Below, one piece after another: positions 18,601 through 26,817 of a stretch of DNA of 64,000 nucleotides. The stretch is taken from NCBI RefSeq assembly GCF_963677565.1, contig NZ_OY781981.1:2844001-2908000 (forward strand). The letters run 5' to 3'. The stretch is from an uncultured Draconibacterium sp. Lineage in GTDB: Bacteria; Bacteroidota; Bacteroidia; Bacteroidales; Prolixibacteraceae. Position 1 is the stretch's first letter, and each line of letters starts with the position of its first letter. Below the pieces are notes generated by a model that was not told the origin of the DNA, did no database searches, and saw only the letters and a list, made by a program, of their open reading frames with translations. Both the position numbers and the translations under genes were made by a program.

Positions 18601-19822
18601 CTCGATTAAAATAAATCAATCCGCCACCGTTAGTACCAATCCAGAGGTTGCCTTTTGTGTCCTCAACAAAGCAGTTTACATCGTTGTATGGTAAGCTGTT
18701 TGGTGATTCGGCCGAATACCTGAAATGATTAAAACGAATAAGGTTTTTATGGTAGTAGCTGAGACCTTTTTTGTAGGTGCCGGCCCAGATTATATCCGCA
18801 TTATCGCGATACAGATAGGTGATACTGTTTTGCGCAATACTGGTTGGATTATCGGTTTTGTTTTGCAACAGGGTAATAGTTTTGTTCCTTTTGTCGAGGA
18901 TGTTTATTCCTCCGTGGTCGGTGCCAATCCAAATCGCTCCGTTTGTATCTTCCACAATCGAAGTTACCATGTTGTTAGAAAGCTGGAAAGTAGCAGAAGA
19001 CTCGGAAAAAGTATTTATTTGTTTCGTTTTGTGGTCGAAATAGAAAACACCGTAAGGCAATCCGGGAGAGTAGATCCAGATGTCGTTTTCAGAATCGATA
19101 AACAACTGAAAATTATTGAATTCATCAACAACCTGATCTCCCAAAAAATAGCTTGCTTTTGTTTCTTTTGTTTCCGGATCGATCTGAACCAGCTCTCCTG
19201 CATTCGATATGGCCCAAAGCATTTGGTCGTCATCTTCAGTAACACAACTCAGGTAATTATTATAAATGTCGCTTACAATTTCAGGAACAAACTGAATGGA
19301 ATCTATGGAGTTGTTTGCGTGATCAAATTTGTACAAGCCATAGTTTGAATTTACCAGCCAGGTGTTGTTTTTGCTATCCGTAAAAAGTGATTGTAATCCG
19401 TTTATTGGAATAGCAGACTCAAGATAGTTACTTTCTGTAGAAGAGAAACTTTCCAGAACGGGATCGTAAATGGAAAAAGATTGGTAAGAACGAATCCACA
19501 AACGGCCGTCGTTGTCTTCAAACAGGTAATCGATTGAGTTAAATGGAATAGAAGTGGAATCATTGATGTCGTGGATGAAGGTTTTAAAACCGGTACCATC
19601 GTATCGGTTTAAGCCCTGGGCGGTTCCAGACCACATAAAACCTTGTCGGTCTTTTAAAACTGTTTTTATTTCGTTGTTCGATAGCCCGTTATTGATGTCG
19701 ATATGCATGAATTTGTAGGGCTCGTTACCGGGAATAGTAATTGCCTGTGCCTGTTGGTTGAACAGCACAAAGCTTGTTAAGAGCAATAAAAGAAAGAGGC
19801 GCTTTTGTAGTAACAAATTCAT
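15605..19822 (-). CDS. Second hybrid two-component system regulator (HTCS)
   Basis: 1405-residue HTCS with the same order as the first: signal peptide ending AQAI, two seven-bladed-propeller-like sensor regions with WIGT repeats, a Y_Y_Y domain, a membrane helix near residue 837, H-box NISHEFRTPL near 882, ATPase domain (GSGIGLSMVKEY), receiver with VVSDVMMPEMNG near 1187, and an AraC-type DNA-binding domain near 1307-1377. I start it at the ATG at 19822, not the in-frame TTG seven codons upstream, which precedes the hydrophobic segment. Its only close minus-strand neighbours upstream are GH31 and GH5, so control of that xyloglucan-type pair is the simplest inference. Confidence 0.93.
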   Translation of the reverse strand: MNLLLQKRLFLLLLLTSFVLFNQQAQAITIPGNEPYKFMHIDINNGLSNNEIKTVLKDRQGFMWSGTAQGLNRYDGTGFKTFIHDINDSTSIPFNSIDYLFEDNDGRLWIRSYQSFSIYDPVLESFSSTESNYLESAIPINGLQSLFTDSKNNTWLVNSNYGLYKFDHANNSIDSIQFVPEIVSDIYNNYLSCVTEDDDQMLWAISNAGELVQIDPETKETKASYFLGDQVVDEFNNFQLFIDSENDIWIYSPGLPYGVFYFDHKTKQINTFSESSATFQLSNNMVTSIVEDTNGAIWIGTDHGGINILDKRNKTITLLQNKTDNPTSIAQNSITYLYRDNADIIWAGTYKKGLSYYHKNLIRFNHFRYSAESPNSLPYNDVNCFVEDTKGNLWIGTNGGGLIYFNRAKNTFTTYRHDPDRANTISANIIVSLHIDSKGILWIGTYQGGLNRFDGQTFKSYQHNPDDPNSLSDNRVWSILEDSKQNLWIGTLNGGLNLLDRKTGNFIHYTSSDINSVGSNFITSIIEDSEQNLWLGTSDGLDMLNLNSKRFMHYDPNPNISGSLSDKNAVDIHEDVRGLIWVATTQGLNVLAKEQGTFHVFTEADGLANSNIKTILEDESGNLWVATLNGISKIEVKNYAHQKPISELELNIENFGLQDGLQGNEFNQKAAYRTRSGELIFGGANGFNLFKPEAITVHRPDDKIVLTNFKVFNQDVKINTPFRKRVILNKSITYSNNITLKHNENVFSIGFAALNYFHPEKNKYQYQLSGFNEEWLDVNNNLNEITFTNLNADTYQLRIRVSNDNSSWIEMDPPLQIEVLPPFWKSNYAYLLYALVIAGLLFITWRILAERQRLKFEAEQEHREAERIQQIDALKTKFFTNISHEFRTPLSLIIAPVNKLASNCKNEDDKKHLVLIQRNARRLLAMVNQLLDFRKMELQKIEVKKDWGELIGFIKEIAASFEDLMESKNIAFRFSSSCESLPTFFDKDKTDKIFTNLLSNACKFTNEGGEITIETELETLADRTVLRTKVSDTGIGIDSAQQEQIFNRFYQTDAAATQINQGSGIGLSMVKEYVNLLGGTVNVSSELNAGSTFTVEIPVQLFSEEEIAANSDLENKEQKRAKAEKIQSSEPQIFDTRKKTLIIVEDNADLRFYLKENLKENYNIIEANNGVEGWKNIENELPDLVVSDVMMPEMNGVELCKKIKTTRKTKHIPVVLLTAKTETNPVIEGYESGADAYLTKPFDFKVLESRIENLLRTREQLRLSYQSMIGINPEKIEVDSEDEKFIKKALLIVEDNIGEASFTVEDFGTEMGMSRVSLYKKLLALTDKTPIEFIRIIRLKRAAHLLSTSQLSVSEVAYQVGFNNPRYFSKYFAQEYQLLPSEYIEKNRKLPNELSDDVKKKYSSK

Positions 19823-19880
19823 TTCCGGTAAACTAAAGTGCAATAACTACTTTAAGTCTCTGAGTTTGCGCTAAAGTAAG

Positions 19881-19925
19881 CATAAAAATAAAAACGGGAA
19901 ACTGAATGAAAATTCTGTTTCCCGT
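19881..19925 (-). terminator. Terminator after the GH5-GH31 operon
   Basis: A hairpin pairs ACGGGAAAC with GTTTCCCGT (19894-19925). In the minus direction it is followed by TTTTATTTTTATG, a good U-tract. It lies 22 bases past the GH31 stop and separates that operon from the HTCS gene. Confidence 0.75.
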
Positions 19926-19947
19926 AATTCAAATCAACTAAACTTGT

Positions 19948-22785
19948 TTATAATTCTACCACGACTTCTTCGCCCTGGTAGTGAACCGTCTTAACCTCTT
20001 TTGTTTTACCAAGCATGGCAACCGGTTTGTCGCTCGATACTTTGATAATATTGAAAATCCTGTCTTTAATCATTTCAGGATATTCGCCTTTGCACGCTCC
20101 AATAACCAAACTGTTATCTTTTTCAGAGTAGGTAAATTCGATTGTGCTGAATTCTCCACCTTCATAAGCATATGTTGTGCCTTCATCTTCGTATAATTTA
20201 AACGAAGCATCTTTTCCTGCATACACGTAAATATCTATCGGAGCATCTTTCTTCTCGTCGGTGTACTGAATTTCAGGTCCAACAGGAATGATCGATCCTT
20301 CTTTTACGAAAAGTGGCATTCTTTCGTATGGCGCTTCAACACTCAATTTCTGACCGCCGGCCAGGTATTCACCGGTGTATAAATTATACCAGCCTGTGTT
20401 GTTCGGGAAATATACATCGCGTTTTGTGGCTTTGTATTCGTAAACCGGGCAAACCAGCAACGACTGACCGAACATAAACTGATCGCCAATATTGTATACT
20501 CTGTGATCGTCGGCAAAATCCATGGCCAAACCACGCATAATTGTGTAATCGTCGTGATAAACAGCACCGGTTAAACTGTAGATATATGGCATCAGGCGGT
20601 AACGCAATTTGTTGTAGTACAACATCGATTTGTATGCCGGATGACTTTCAGGTGCAATGTTGTAGATTTCGCGGTACGGATACTGGCCGTGTACACGGAA
20701 CAGTGGCGCAAATGCACCAAACTGGTACCAACGTGTATTTAGCTCGCGCCATTCTTTCATAGCTTCGCTGCCTTCGGTGGCACGTTCGAATTTCTTCTGT
20801 ACACAGAAACCACCAATATCCATTGTCCAGTAAGGAAGTCCCGACATCGAGAAGTTGATACCTGCTGAAATCTGCGCTTTCATATCTTCCCATGTGGTAC
20901 CGATGTCACCACTCCAGGTAGTTGTTCCGTAGTGTTGCATTCCTGCAAAACCCGAGCGTGTTAAAATAAAAACACGGTCTTTCGGATTTTCTTCACGCTG
21001 GCCTTCATAAATACCTTTGGCATTCATTAGCGCAAATGCATTAAAATATTGTGTCGATGGTCCCATTGCCGTTGGATTCATCAAGGCTTTTCTGTAATCC
21101 ATGCTGGCGTTCGAAAGAATGTCCGGCTCGGTAGCATCCAACCACCATGCATCAATACCCAACGAGTATAAATGTTCGTTAATCTGATCCCAGAACAGTT
21201 TTCTTGCACCTTCGCTGTATGCATCATAAAACGAACCGATGTAACCCGGGTAAATCCAGTCGCGGATACTGTCGTTAATGGCTTGTTTGTACATCCAGCC
21301 ATTCTTGTCAAATTCGTTATAATGTTCGGTTCCCAAATAGAATTTGGGCCACACCGAAATCAAAATTCTGGCATTATTATCGTGCACCATGTCGATCATT
21401 CCTTTTGGATCAGGGAAACGTGCTTTATCAAACTCCTGGCTTCCCCATTTCTCAACTTCCCAGTACGACCAGTCCTGAACAATATTGTCGATAGGAATTT
21501 CTCTTTTTCTGAATTCTTTCAAGGTACTTTCCAGTTCTTCCTGTGTTTTGTAGCGTTCGCGACTTTGCCAGAAACCCATCGACCATTTTGGCATTACCTG
21601 TGCTTTTCCGGTAATTGTACGGTAACGGCTAATCACATCGTCCATGCTGTTTCCTTTCATGAAATAGTAATCGATCTGGTCACCCATTTCAGAGTAGAAT
21701 GAGATGTCGTCCTGCAATTCAGGTGCAACCGGCGATAAAGCTTTCAATCCGATGTACGAAACACCACCATCCGGAATCCAATCCAGTTTTACGTGGTATT
21801 TTTCACCGGCTTTCATATCGTACTGAAATTTCGCAACCGATGGATTCCAAGCCGTTCTCCATTTGTCGGCCATTAATTCGCCATTTACCCAGATTTTGGT
21901 GTAACCTGCATAATACAACAGGAAGCGGAAAATACCACTTTCTTCCGGCTGAATGTCGCCTTCCCAAACAATACGGGCGTGGTTAAAGTCAAAACCTTCA
22001 GGGAAATTCTCGATTGTTTCAAGGTTCTCGTAATCGATGGTCGATTCAACACGGCTTGTAAAAACGTGATCATTTTCGTTATTATCGATGTAGGTTGCAG
22101 TTAAACCACCTTCATTTCCTTCTGCATCGAATAGTTTGAACTGATCGATCTGACCGTAAGGACGAGGATCGCCAAAACGCGACAACGAATAATTGTCCCA
22201 TAATAAACCGTAGTTTTTTGTAGATACAACAAATGGTATCGAAACCTTTGTATTGTATTGGAAAAGCTCCTCGTTTTTTCCTTTGTAGTTCATTTCGTCG
22301 GCCTGATGCTGACCCAATCCGTACAAAGCTTCATTATCTGATGATTCGAAAACCTGACGGGTAGAATAAGCACTAACGCCATCAACTTCGATTGGTGAGA
22401 ATGATTTTCCGCCATTTTCTTTTTCCTGAAGAATTACATCTCCATTTTCATCCATAAACTGAACTTCACCCGTTACGGTTGAAACTTCAACTTTGGTTTT
22501 GGCAGTGGATATGATCAGATTTTCACCGTCATCTTCAACCTGGAACGAAACCGATCCTTCCTGAGGAACAGTGATCAGACTTTCCTTTGTGCTGAACGAT
22601 TTTGTTGCACTGGCAGAAACTCGTATAATTTCATCGTGAACAGGTGTGATTTTTATCGCCTTAACGTTTTGGTCTCCTGATTGTTGGGGGAAAACAATAA
22701 CGGCATCCTGGGTTTGCTCCCAGTTCTTTTGAGAACAGGAAACAGCCAAAATACTGATTAACAGAAATAAAAATAGTTGTCTCAT
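19948..22785 (-). CDS. Glycoside hydrolase family 31 with PA14 insert, probable alpha-xylosidase
   Basis: 945-residue lipoprotein (lipobox AVSC near residue 17). GH31 enzymes with an inserted PA14 domain in Bacteroidota and Cellvibrio are alpha-xylosidases acting on xyloglucan oligosaccharides. Here the PA14-like insert (about residues 240-350) contains GDIQPEESGIFRF and KIWVNGELMADKW. The catalytic nucleophile lies in WWLDATEPD (about D548) and the acid/base in WSGDIGTTW (about D626). I use the ATG at 22785; the TTG nine codons earlier would extend the signal peptide unnaturally. It follows the GH5 gene by 35 bp. Alternative: an alpha-glucosidase, but the PA14 domain and the GH5 partner favour xyloside. 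Confidence 0.88.
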   Translation of the reverse strand: MRQLFLFLLISILAVSCSQKNWEQTQDAVIVFPQQSGDQNVKAIKITPVHDEIIRVSASATKSFSTKESLITVPQEGSVSFQVEDDGENLIISTAKTKVEVSTVTGEVQFMDENGDVILQEKENGGKSFSPIEVDGVSAYSTRQVFESSDNEALYGLGQHQADEMNYKGKNEELFQYNTKVSIPFVVSTKNYGLLWDNYSLSRFGDPRPYGQIDQFKLFDAEGNEGGLTATYIDNNENDHVFTSRVESTIDYENLETIENFPEGFDFNHARIVWEGDIQPEESGIFRFLLYYAGYTKIWVNGELMADKWRTAWNPSVAKFQYDMKAGEKYHVKLDWIPDGGVSYIGLKALSPVAPELQDDISFYSEMGDQIDYYFMKGNSMDDVISRYRTITGKAQVMPKWSMGFWQSRERYKTQEELESTLKEFRKREIPIDNIVQDWSYWEVEKWGSQEFDKARFPDPKGMIDMVHDNNARILISVWPKFYLGTEHYNEFDKNGWMYKQAINDSIRDWIYPGYIGSFYDAYSEGARKLFWDQINEHLYSLGIDAWWLDATEPDILSNASMDYRKALMNPTAMGPSTQYFNAFALMNAKGIYEGQREENPKDRVFILTRSGFAGMQHYGTTTWSGDIGTTWEDMKAQISAGINFSMSGLPYWTMDIGGFCVQKKFERATEGSEAMKEWRELNTRWYQFGAFAPLFRVHGQYPYREIYNIAPESHPAYKSMLYYNKLRYRLMPYIYSLTGAVYHDDYTIMRGLAMDFADDHRVYNIGDQFMFGQSLLVCPVYEYKATKRDVYFPNNTGWYNLYTGEYLAGGQKLSVEAPYERMPLFVKEGSIIPVGPEIQYTDEKKDAPIDIYVYAGKDASFKLYEDEGTTYAYEGGEFSTIEFTYSEKDNSLVIGACKGEYPEMIKDRIFNIIKVSSDKPVAMLGKTKEVKTVHYQGEEVVVEL

Positions 22786-22820
22786 TTGTATAGATATTTG
22801 TTTTTTATTCAAGTTATGGA

Positions 22821-24305
22821 TTATTCTGCAGATTTAACGAGTATTTCAACAACCTCGGGAAATGCCTGGCTACCATCGTTGCGGTTAAAAATGCCGGTTC
22901 CGTTGTTTCCGGTGTAGCCACTATCCCAGTAAAAAGGAATCATGCCGTTGGCTTTGGCCGCTTTTGTTACATATTCAAAATAATCGAGTCTCGATTGTTT
23001 ATGTTCTTCCAGACCAGTAGTTAAATCAGAACGTAAAGTCGCTCCAAATTCACCTAAAATTACCGGGATATTCTGATCGTAGTAGTTGCTTTTCATTTTT
23101 GCGAAAGTTACGTCAACCCAGTCTTCCTGTCCCCAGTTGGAAACATCGCCGCCAACAAAGTTCTTGCCCCACTGTGTTTTAAATCCACCTCCGTCTTGCA
23201 GGGTAAAATCGTAGGGATCGTAATAGTGTACTTCCACAAATAATTTATTGGCGATATCATCTTCCGGCATGGTAAGAAAATCGACACAATGCTGAATATT
23301 CGTGTTAAAGGCCTGAATAACCAGGTGACGGTAAGCATTTCTTCCTCCTGTTGCACGCACAGTATTTACAAAGGTTTGGTTAAAAGAGTTTTGAACCTCC
23401 ACATTCTGAGCACTTGGCGTACCATAATCGTTTTCCACATGTACTTCGTTTGTTCCGGCAAATAAAAGCCTGTCATCGTAATCGCGAAAATGGATGGCAA
23501 TCTGCTTCCACAGTGCTGCTAATTTTGTATTGATTTCATCTTTGTGAGAATTGTCCGGATGATCCATCCAACCTCCGTCCCAGTGGATGTTCATCACCAC
23601 GAACATATTGGCGTTCAAAGCATAGTTAACCACCTCTTCAACTCTTTCTTTCCACGATTGCCTTATTCTGAATGTTGTTTCATCCTCGATTTGGTGCGAC
23701 CACGAAACCGGAATACGAATGGCATTGAATCCCGCAGCTTTTACCGAATCGATCAGTTGTTGCGTTACTGCCGGATTTCCCCACGATGTTTCGCTACCCG
23801 ATAAATTGCCGTCGTTTATATTGAGTGCTTCCATGGTATTTCCCAGGTTCCAACCAACTATCATTTGTTTCGAGAGGTCGAATGCAGTTAAGTCGCGCAT
23901 GTCGGTATTATCCGGGTCTATATAATCTGCATATTTTGGATCGGTTTCATAAGCTTCTTGCGTAACTGTAATATATACATCGTCGGCATCGCTTGCCGAT
24001 ACAGTTAGTAATGCCGTTCTTTCCTCAGTATTATAACTCGCATCAGCTTTAATATTTACCGAAGCATTTGCTTTTGAAGAGGTGAGTGAAGGTGTGCACC
24101 AACTTTCCGAAGAAGAAATGCTCCAAATCGTATTACTGGAAACTGAAATGGATTTTGTACCTCCTGCAGCTTCGAATAAAAGCGTTGCCGGTTGTGCTGA
24201 TAAAGTTGTCGTTTCAGGTTCAGGATCTACTCCTCCTGATTCGGAGCAGCTAACAAGAAACATAACAATAAGAAGGATAAGTAAATATTTAGGATTTGAT
24301 TTCAT
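22821..24305 (-). CDS. BACON-GH5 endo-glucanase, probable GH5_4 xyloglucanase
   Basis: 494-residue surface lipoprotein (lipobox FLVSC). A BACON domain (about residues 35-115; SSESWCTPSL, TYNTEERTALLTVSA-like pattern) precedes the GH5 barrel. The barrel has IVGWNLGNTMEA, IRIPVSWSH, and NIHWDGGW. The acid/base Glu lies in AGTNEVHVE (about E285) and the nucleophile in VILGEFGA (about E418). BACON plus GH5_4 is the layout of the Bacteroides ovatus xyloglucanase BoGH5A, and the following GH31 matches the alpha-xylosidase of that pathway. The ATG at 24305 is preferred to a TTG two codons earlier. It is the first gene of a two-gene operon. Confidence 0.88.
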   Translation of the reverse strand: MKSNPKYLLILLIVMFLVSCSESGGVDPEPETTTLSAQPATLLFEAAGGTKSISVSSNTIWSISSSESWCTPSLTSSKANASVNIKADASYNTEERTALLTVSASDADDVYITVTQEAYETDPKYADYIDPDNTDMRDLTAFDLSKQMIVGWNLGNTMEALNINDGNLSGSETSWGNPAVTQQLIDSVKAAGFNAIRIPVSWSHQIEDETTFRIRQSWKERVEEVVNYALNANMFVVMNIHWDGGWMDHPDNSHKDEINTKLAALWKQIAIHFRDYDDRLLFAGTNEVHVENDYGTPSAQNVEVQNSFNQTFVNTVRATGGRNAYRHLVIQAFNTNIQHCVDFLTMPEDDIANKLFVEVHYYDPYDFTLQDGGGFKTQWGKNFVGGDVSNWGQEDWVDVTFAKMKSNYYDQNIPVILGEFGATLRSDLTTGLEEHKQSRLDYFEYVTKAAKANGMIPFYWDSGYTGNNGTGIFNRNDGSQAFPEVVEILVKSAE

Positions 24306-24323
24306 AGCCAATTTTAAGAGGAT

Positions 24324-24408
24324 TTAAGCTTCAGGCAGGCCTGTGTAACCTGCCCGAAGGGACTTAAATCCGTAGAAAACATCTAACTAACTTATTTGAT
24401 CTAACTAA
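24324..24408 (-). promoter_or_regulatory. GH5 leader hairpin with TTAGTTAG motifs
   Basis: In the minus (sense) direction two TTAGTTAG copies (complement of CTAACTAA at 24383-24390 and 24401-24408) precede a hairpin at 24324-24367. The hairpin pairs TTAAG-CTTC-GGCAGG with CCTGCC-GAAG-CTTAA and ends 18 bases before the GH5 ATG. No U-tract follows. The same motif order occurs before the PL1 gene and before an esterase gene at 38259. Confidence 0.55.
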
Positions 24409-24832
24409 ACTATTCTTTTTATGAAGTGATGGGAGATTCTTGAATTGTAAAAAGTTCATTAATCATCTAAAAGAGTTTTATGGTTTAGCAATGCTAATTT
24501 TTGTTTTGGTAAAACTATAGTGATCAGATTAGAATTTGTTGAGATTTTGTTTCGCGTTAGGTGATACTTTGTTAAAGATGTTGTATAAAATGTTAAAAGC
24601 AGGTGTATAAAATGTAAAGCAAACCAATCAGGCTTCCTCTGTATAAATAATGTGGTTTGCTAATGTGCATTAAATGAGTGTTTTATTGTTCTTCGTTTAA
24701 GCGATGATGACGTTCTTTGTTTTGCGTGATATTAAGAATGGAATGAAAGAAATTTTACTGAAAAAGTGGTGAAAAGAACGACGTGCTGATGAAGAAAAAT
24801 GATCTCAATGTGTCCAGATAACACAAAAATTT

Positions 24833-24840
24833 TATATTTG
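24833..24840 (+). promoter_or_regulatory. -7 element of the ECF sigma gene
   Basis: TATATTTG is a perfect TAnnTTTG match 30 bases before the ATG. The -33 position shows only a weak match, so an additional factor or autoregulation by the ECF sigma is possible. Confidence 0.5.
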
Positions 24841-24870
24841 TATTGAACTACTCATCTATCTAAACTGAAT

Positions 24871-25434
24871 ATGAACGTATCCGACGATCATGTAATAGAA
24901 TTGGTGAACCTCAAAAGAAAAGACGGATTTAAATATTTATACGACTGCTTTTTCCCGTCATTGTGCCGTTTCTCTTATCGCATTACCAATTGTTTGTCGG
25001 AATCAGAAGATATCATTCAGGAATTATTTGTACGACTTTGGAAAAGCGATGTAAAGTTTACCTCGAAACGAGCACTGGTTTCATACCTTTACTTATCTAC
25101 AAAAAATGCCAGTTTAAATGCACTTCGCCATTCGGGAAAGGGGAAAAAAGCTGAAAATAATGAACTGAGCCTGTTGGAAAAAGTTGATAACGGAGAAGCT
25201 TCGATTCAGCAAATAATGATTGAGGAAGAAGTTCACCGCCAGGTTTACAATGCTATTTATGAGTTAACTCCTGAGCGAAGGAAAATCATTTTATTGAGTA
25301 TGCAGGGGTTTACAAATTCTGAAATTGCAAAAATAGCCGGCATCTCAATTAATACGGTAAAGACTTTAAAATTAAGATCGTACAGGATTTTGCGCAACAG
25401 ACTGAAACCTGCTTTTTACTCCTTGTTATTTTAA
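24871..25434 (+). CDS. ECF sigma-70 factor (FecI-like)
   Basis: 187-residue extracytoplasmic-function sigma factor that would direct RNA polymerase to the downstream susCD/esterase genes once freed from its anti-sigma. Region 2 is seen at about residues 20-90 (FSYRITN, SEDIIQELFVRLWK, LYLSTKNASLNALR). Region 4 is at about 125-180 (LTPERRKIILLSMQGFTNSE, then IAGISINTVKTLKLRS helix-turn-helix). The gene starts the sigma, FecR, SusC(STN), SusD cassette. The chain of neighbours makes a sensory-transporter signalling role very likely. Confidence 0.93.
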   Translation: MNVSDDHVIELVNLKRKDGFKYLYDCFFPSLCRFSYRITNCLSESEDIIQELFVRLWKSDVKFTSKRALVSYLYLSTKNASLNALRHSGKGKKAENNELSLLEKVDNGEASIQQIMIEEEVHRQVYNAIYELTPERRKIILLSMQGFTNSEIAKIAGISINTVKTLKLRSYRILRNRLKPAFYSLLF

Positions 25435-25546
25435 TTTCAAAAAAAATAGTTTTAGCGTCACCCGCTTTCTACATGTTTGGTGTTATACAAATAACAACTT
25501 GCCAAAATTGCAAGTAATTAACTACACTAATCTAATTAAGCTGAGG

Positions 25547-26722
25547 ATGAACGAATTCGAGCAGGGACATATTATTGCTGAGATCATTCTTGCAGAAAAG
25601 GAACGACCACTAACTGAGAAAGAACAGCAGCAGTTAGAGGATTGGTTTGCACAAGATTCCCAAAATTATCTTCTCTACGAAAAACTCAAATACGACGAAA
25701 ATCTTACAAGCAGTTTAAAAGATCTGGGTAAGTACAATACTGCAAAGGCTTTTTCTGATTTCGAAAAGAGAATTGACAAAGCCAGAACCATTAAACTTTC
25801 GCAAGTACTAATGCGTATTGCTGCTGTTTTGGTACTCGTTATCGGTACTTATTATTTCTATCAGTACCAAATGTCTGCTGAAGATATTGAATCGAAAGAA
25901 CAGCTTACAATAAAACCGGGAACAAGTAAAGCAATATTAAAATTGGCTGACGGAACCGTTGTAAGCCTGGAAAATAAAAAAACCGACATTACAGAATCGG
26001 ATGGAACAACTATTTCTTCCGATACCAATAGAGTTGTTTATAAACCCAGCGAAAAACGCGTTAGCGAACGAAAATTGAAATACAATACAATCGAAATCCC
26101 ACGAGGCGGAGAATATCAGCTAACGCTTTCTGATGGAACACATGTATGGCTAAACTCTGAAACCACAATTAAATACCCGGTGGTTTTTGCAAAAAACCAA
26201 CGGGAAGTATTTATAAGTGGCGAAGCATTTTTTGATGTTGCCCATAACGAAGAGGTTCCGTTCATTGTAGCCACTGATAAAATGAAGGTAAATGTTTTAG
26301 GAACTGCATTTAATATCAGGGCTTTTAGCAACGAAGAATCAGCTGCAACAACATTAGTGCGCGGAAAAGTAAATGTTACAAGCACAAAAACAGCACAAAC
26401 ATTTTTGCTAAAACCAAACGAACAGTTTGTAACGAAAGAAGAAAAATCGATGGTAAGAAAGGTTGATGTTGACCATTATACTGCCTGGATCGATGGTCGT
26501 ATTCTGTTTCAAAACAATACCCTCGATGAGATTTTTTCTGACATCGCAAGATGGTATAACATTAATGTGGAATATCAGAATGAGACACTAAAAGATTTGC
26601 GTTTTTCGGTTGATGTTAAACGCTACGATGAGATTACCAGAATAACCGAAATAATAGAATTAACTAAAAAAGTAAAATTTAAACTAAATGACAATACTGT
26701 GACAATTTTAGAACATGATTAA
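25547..26722 (+). CDS. FecR-family anti-sigma factor
   Basis: 391-residue inner-membrane protein. The cytoplasmic N-terminus (about 1-88) would hold the ECF sigma. One membrane helix lies near residues 88-108 (RIAAVLVLVIGTYYF). The periplasmic FecR domain (about 180-290) has LSDGTHVWLNSETT and VFISGEAFFDVAH, and the C-terminal DUF4974 (about 320-390) is the part that contacts the STN domain of SusC. I use the ATG at 25547; the TTG 16 codons upstream gives an N-terminus unlike the family. It lies 112 bp after the sigma gene. Confidence 0.93.
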   Translation: MNEFEQGHIIAEIILAEKERPLTEKEQQQLEDWFAQDSQNYLLYEKLKYDENLTSSLKDLGKYNTAKAFSDFEKRIDKARTIKLSQVLMRIAAVLVLVIGTYYFYQYQMSAEDIESKEQLTIKPGTSKAILKLADGTVVSLENKKTDITESDGTTISSDTNRVVYKPSEKRVSERKLKYNTIEIPRGGEYQLTLSDGTHVWLNSETTIKYPVVFAKNQREVFISGEAFFDVAHNEEVPFIVATDKMKVNVLGTAFNIRAFSNEESAATTLVRGKVNVTSTKTAQTFLLKPNEQFVTKEEKSMVRKVDVDHYTAWIDGRILFQNNTLDEIFSDIARWYNINVEYQNETLKDLRFSVDVKRYDEITRITEIIELTKKVKFKLNDNTVTILEHD

Positions 26723-26726
26723 AAAA

Positions 26727-26754
26727 AACGGGAAATACGCCAATATTTCCCGTT
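26727..26754. repeat. Hairpin between the FecR and SusC genes
   Basis: A 10-bp perfect stem, AACGGGAAAT with ATTTCCCGTT, begins 4 bases after the fecR-like stop. In the plus direction no U-tract follows; in the minus direction a run of eight T does. It may act as an RNA-processing or attenuation point that separates low-level regulator mRNA from high-level susC mRNA. Confidence 0.45.
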
Positions 26755-26817
26755 GTAATAGTTGAACATTTCTGTGTCCGCAGAAATGACATTAATAAAC
26801 TAAAACAGTGTAAACTT

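Larger units (their letters stand above)
24306..24870. other. 565-bp divergent intergenic region between the GH5 and ECF sigma genes
   Basis: No gene-like frame was seen. The GH5 side holds a strong hairpin and two sense-strand TTAGTTAG copies. The sigma-factor side holds a -7 element. The middle is plain AT-rich sequence. It is the boundary between HTCS-type control on the left and ECF/FecR control on the right. Confidence 0.6.

Noticed and set aside
18725..19348. 207-codon plus-strand frame inside the second HTCS gene
   Set aside because: It mirrors the repeated propeller blades in antisense; no family features.
26727..26754. Hairpin after fecR as a full plus-strand terminator
   Set aside because: It has no U-tract in the plus direction, and sigma, FecR and SusC genes normally work together; kept as a hairpin only.
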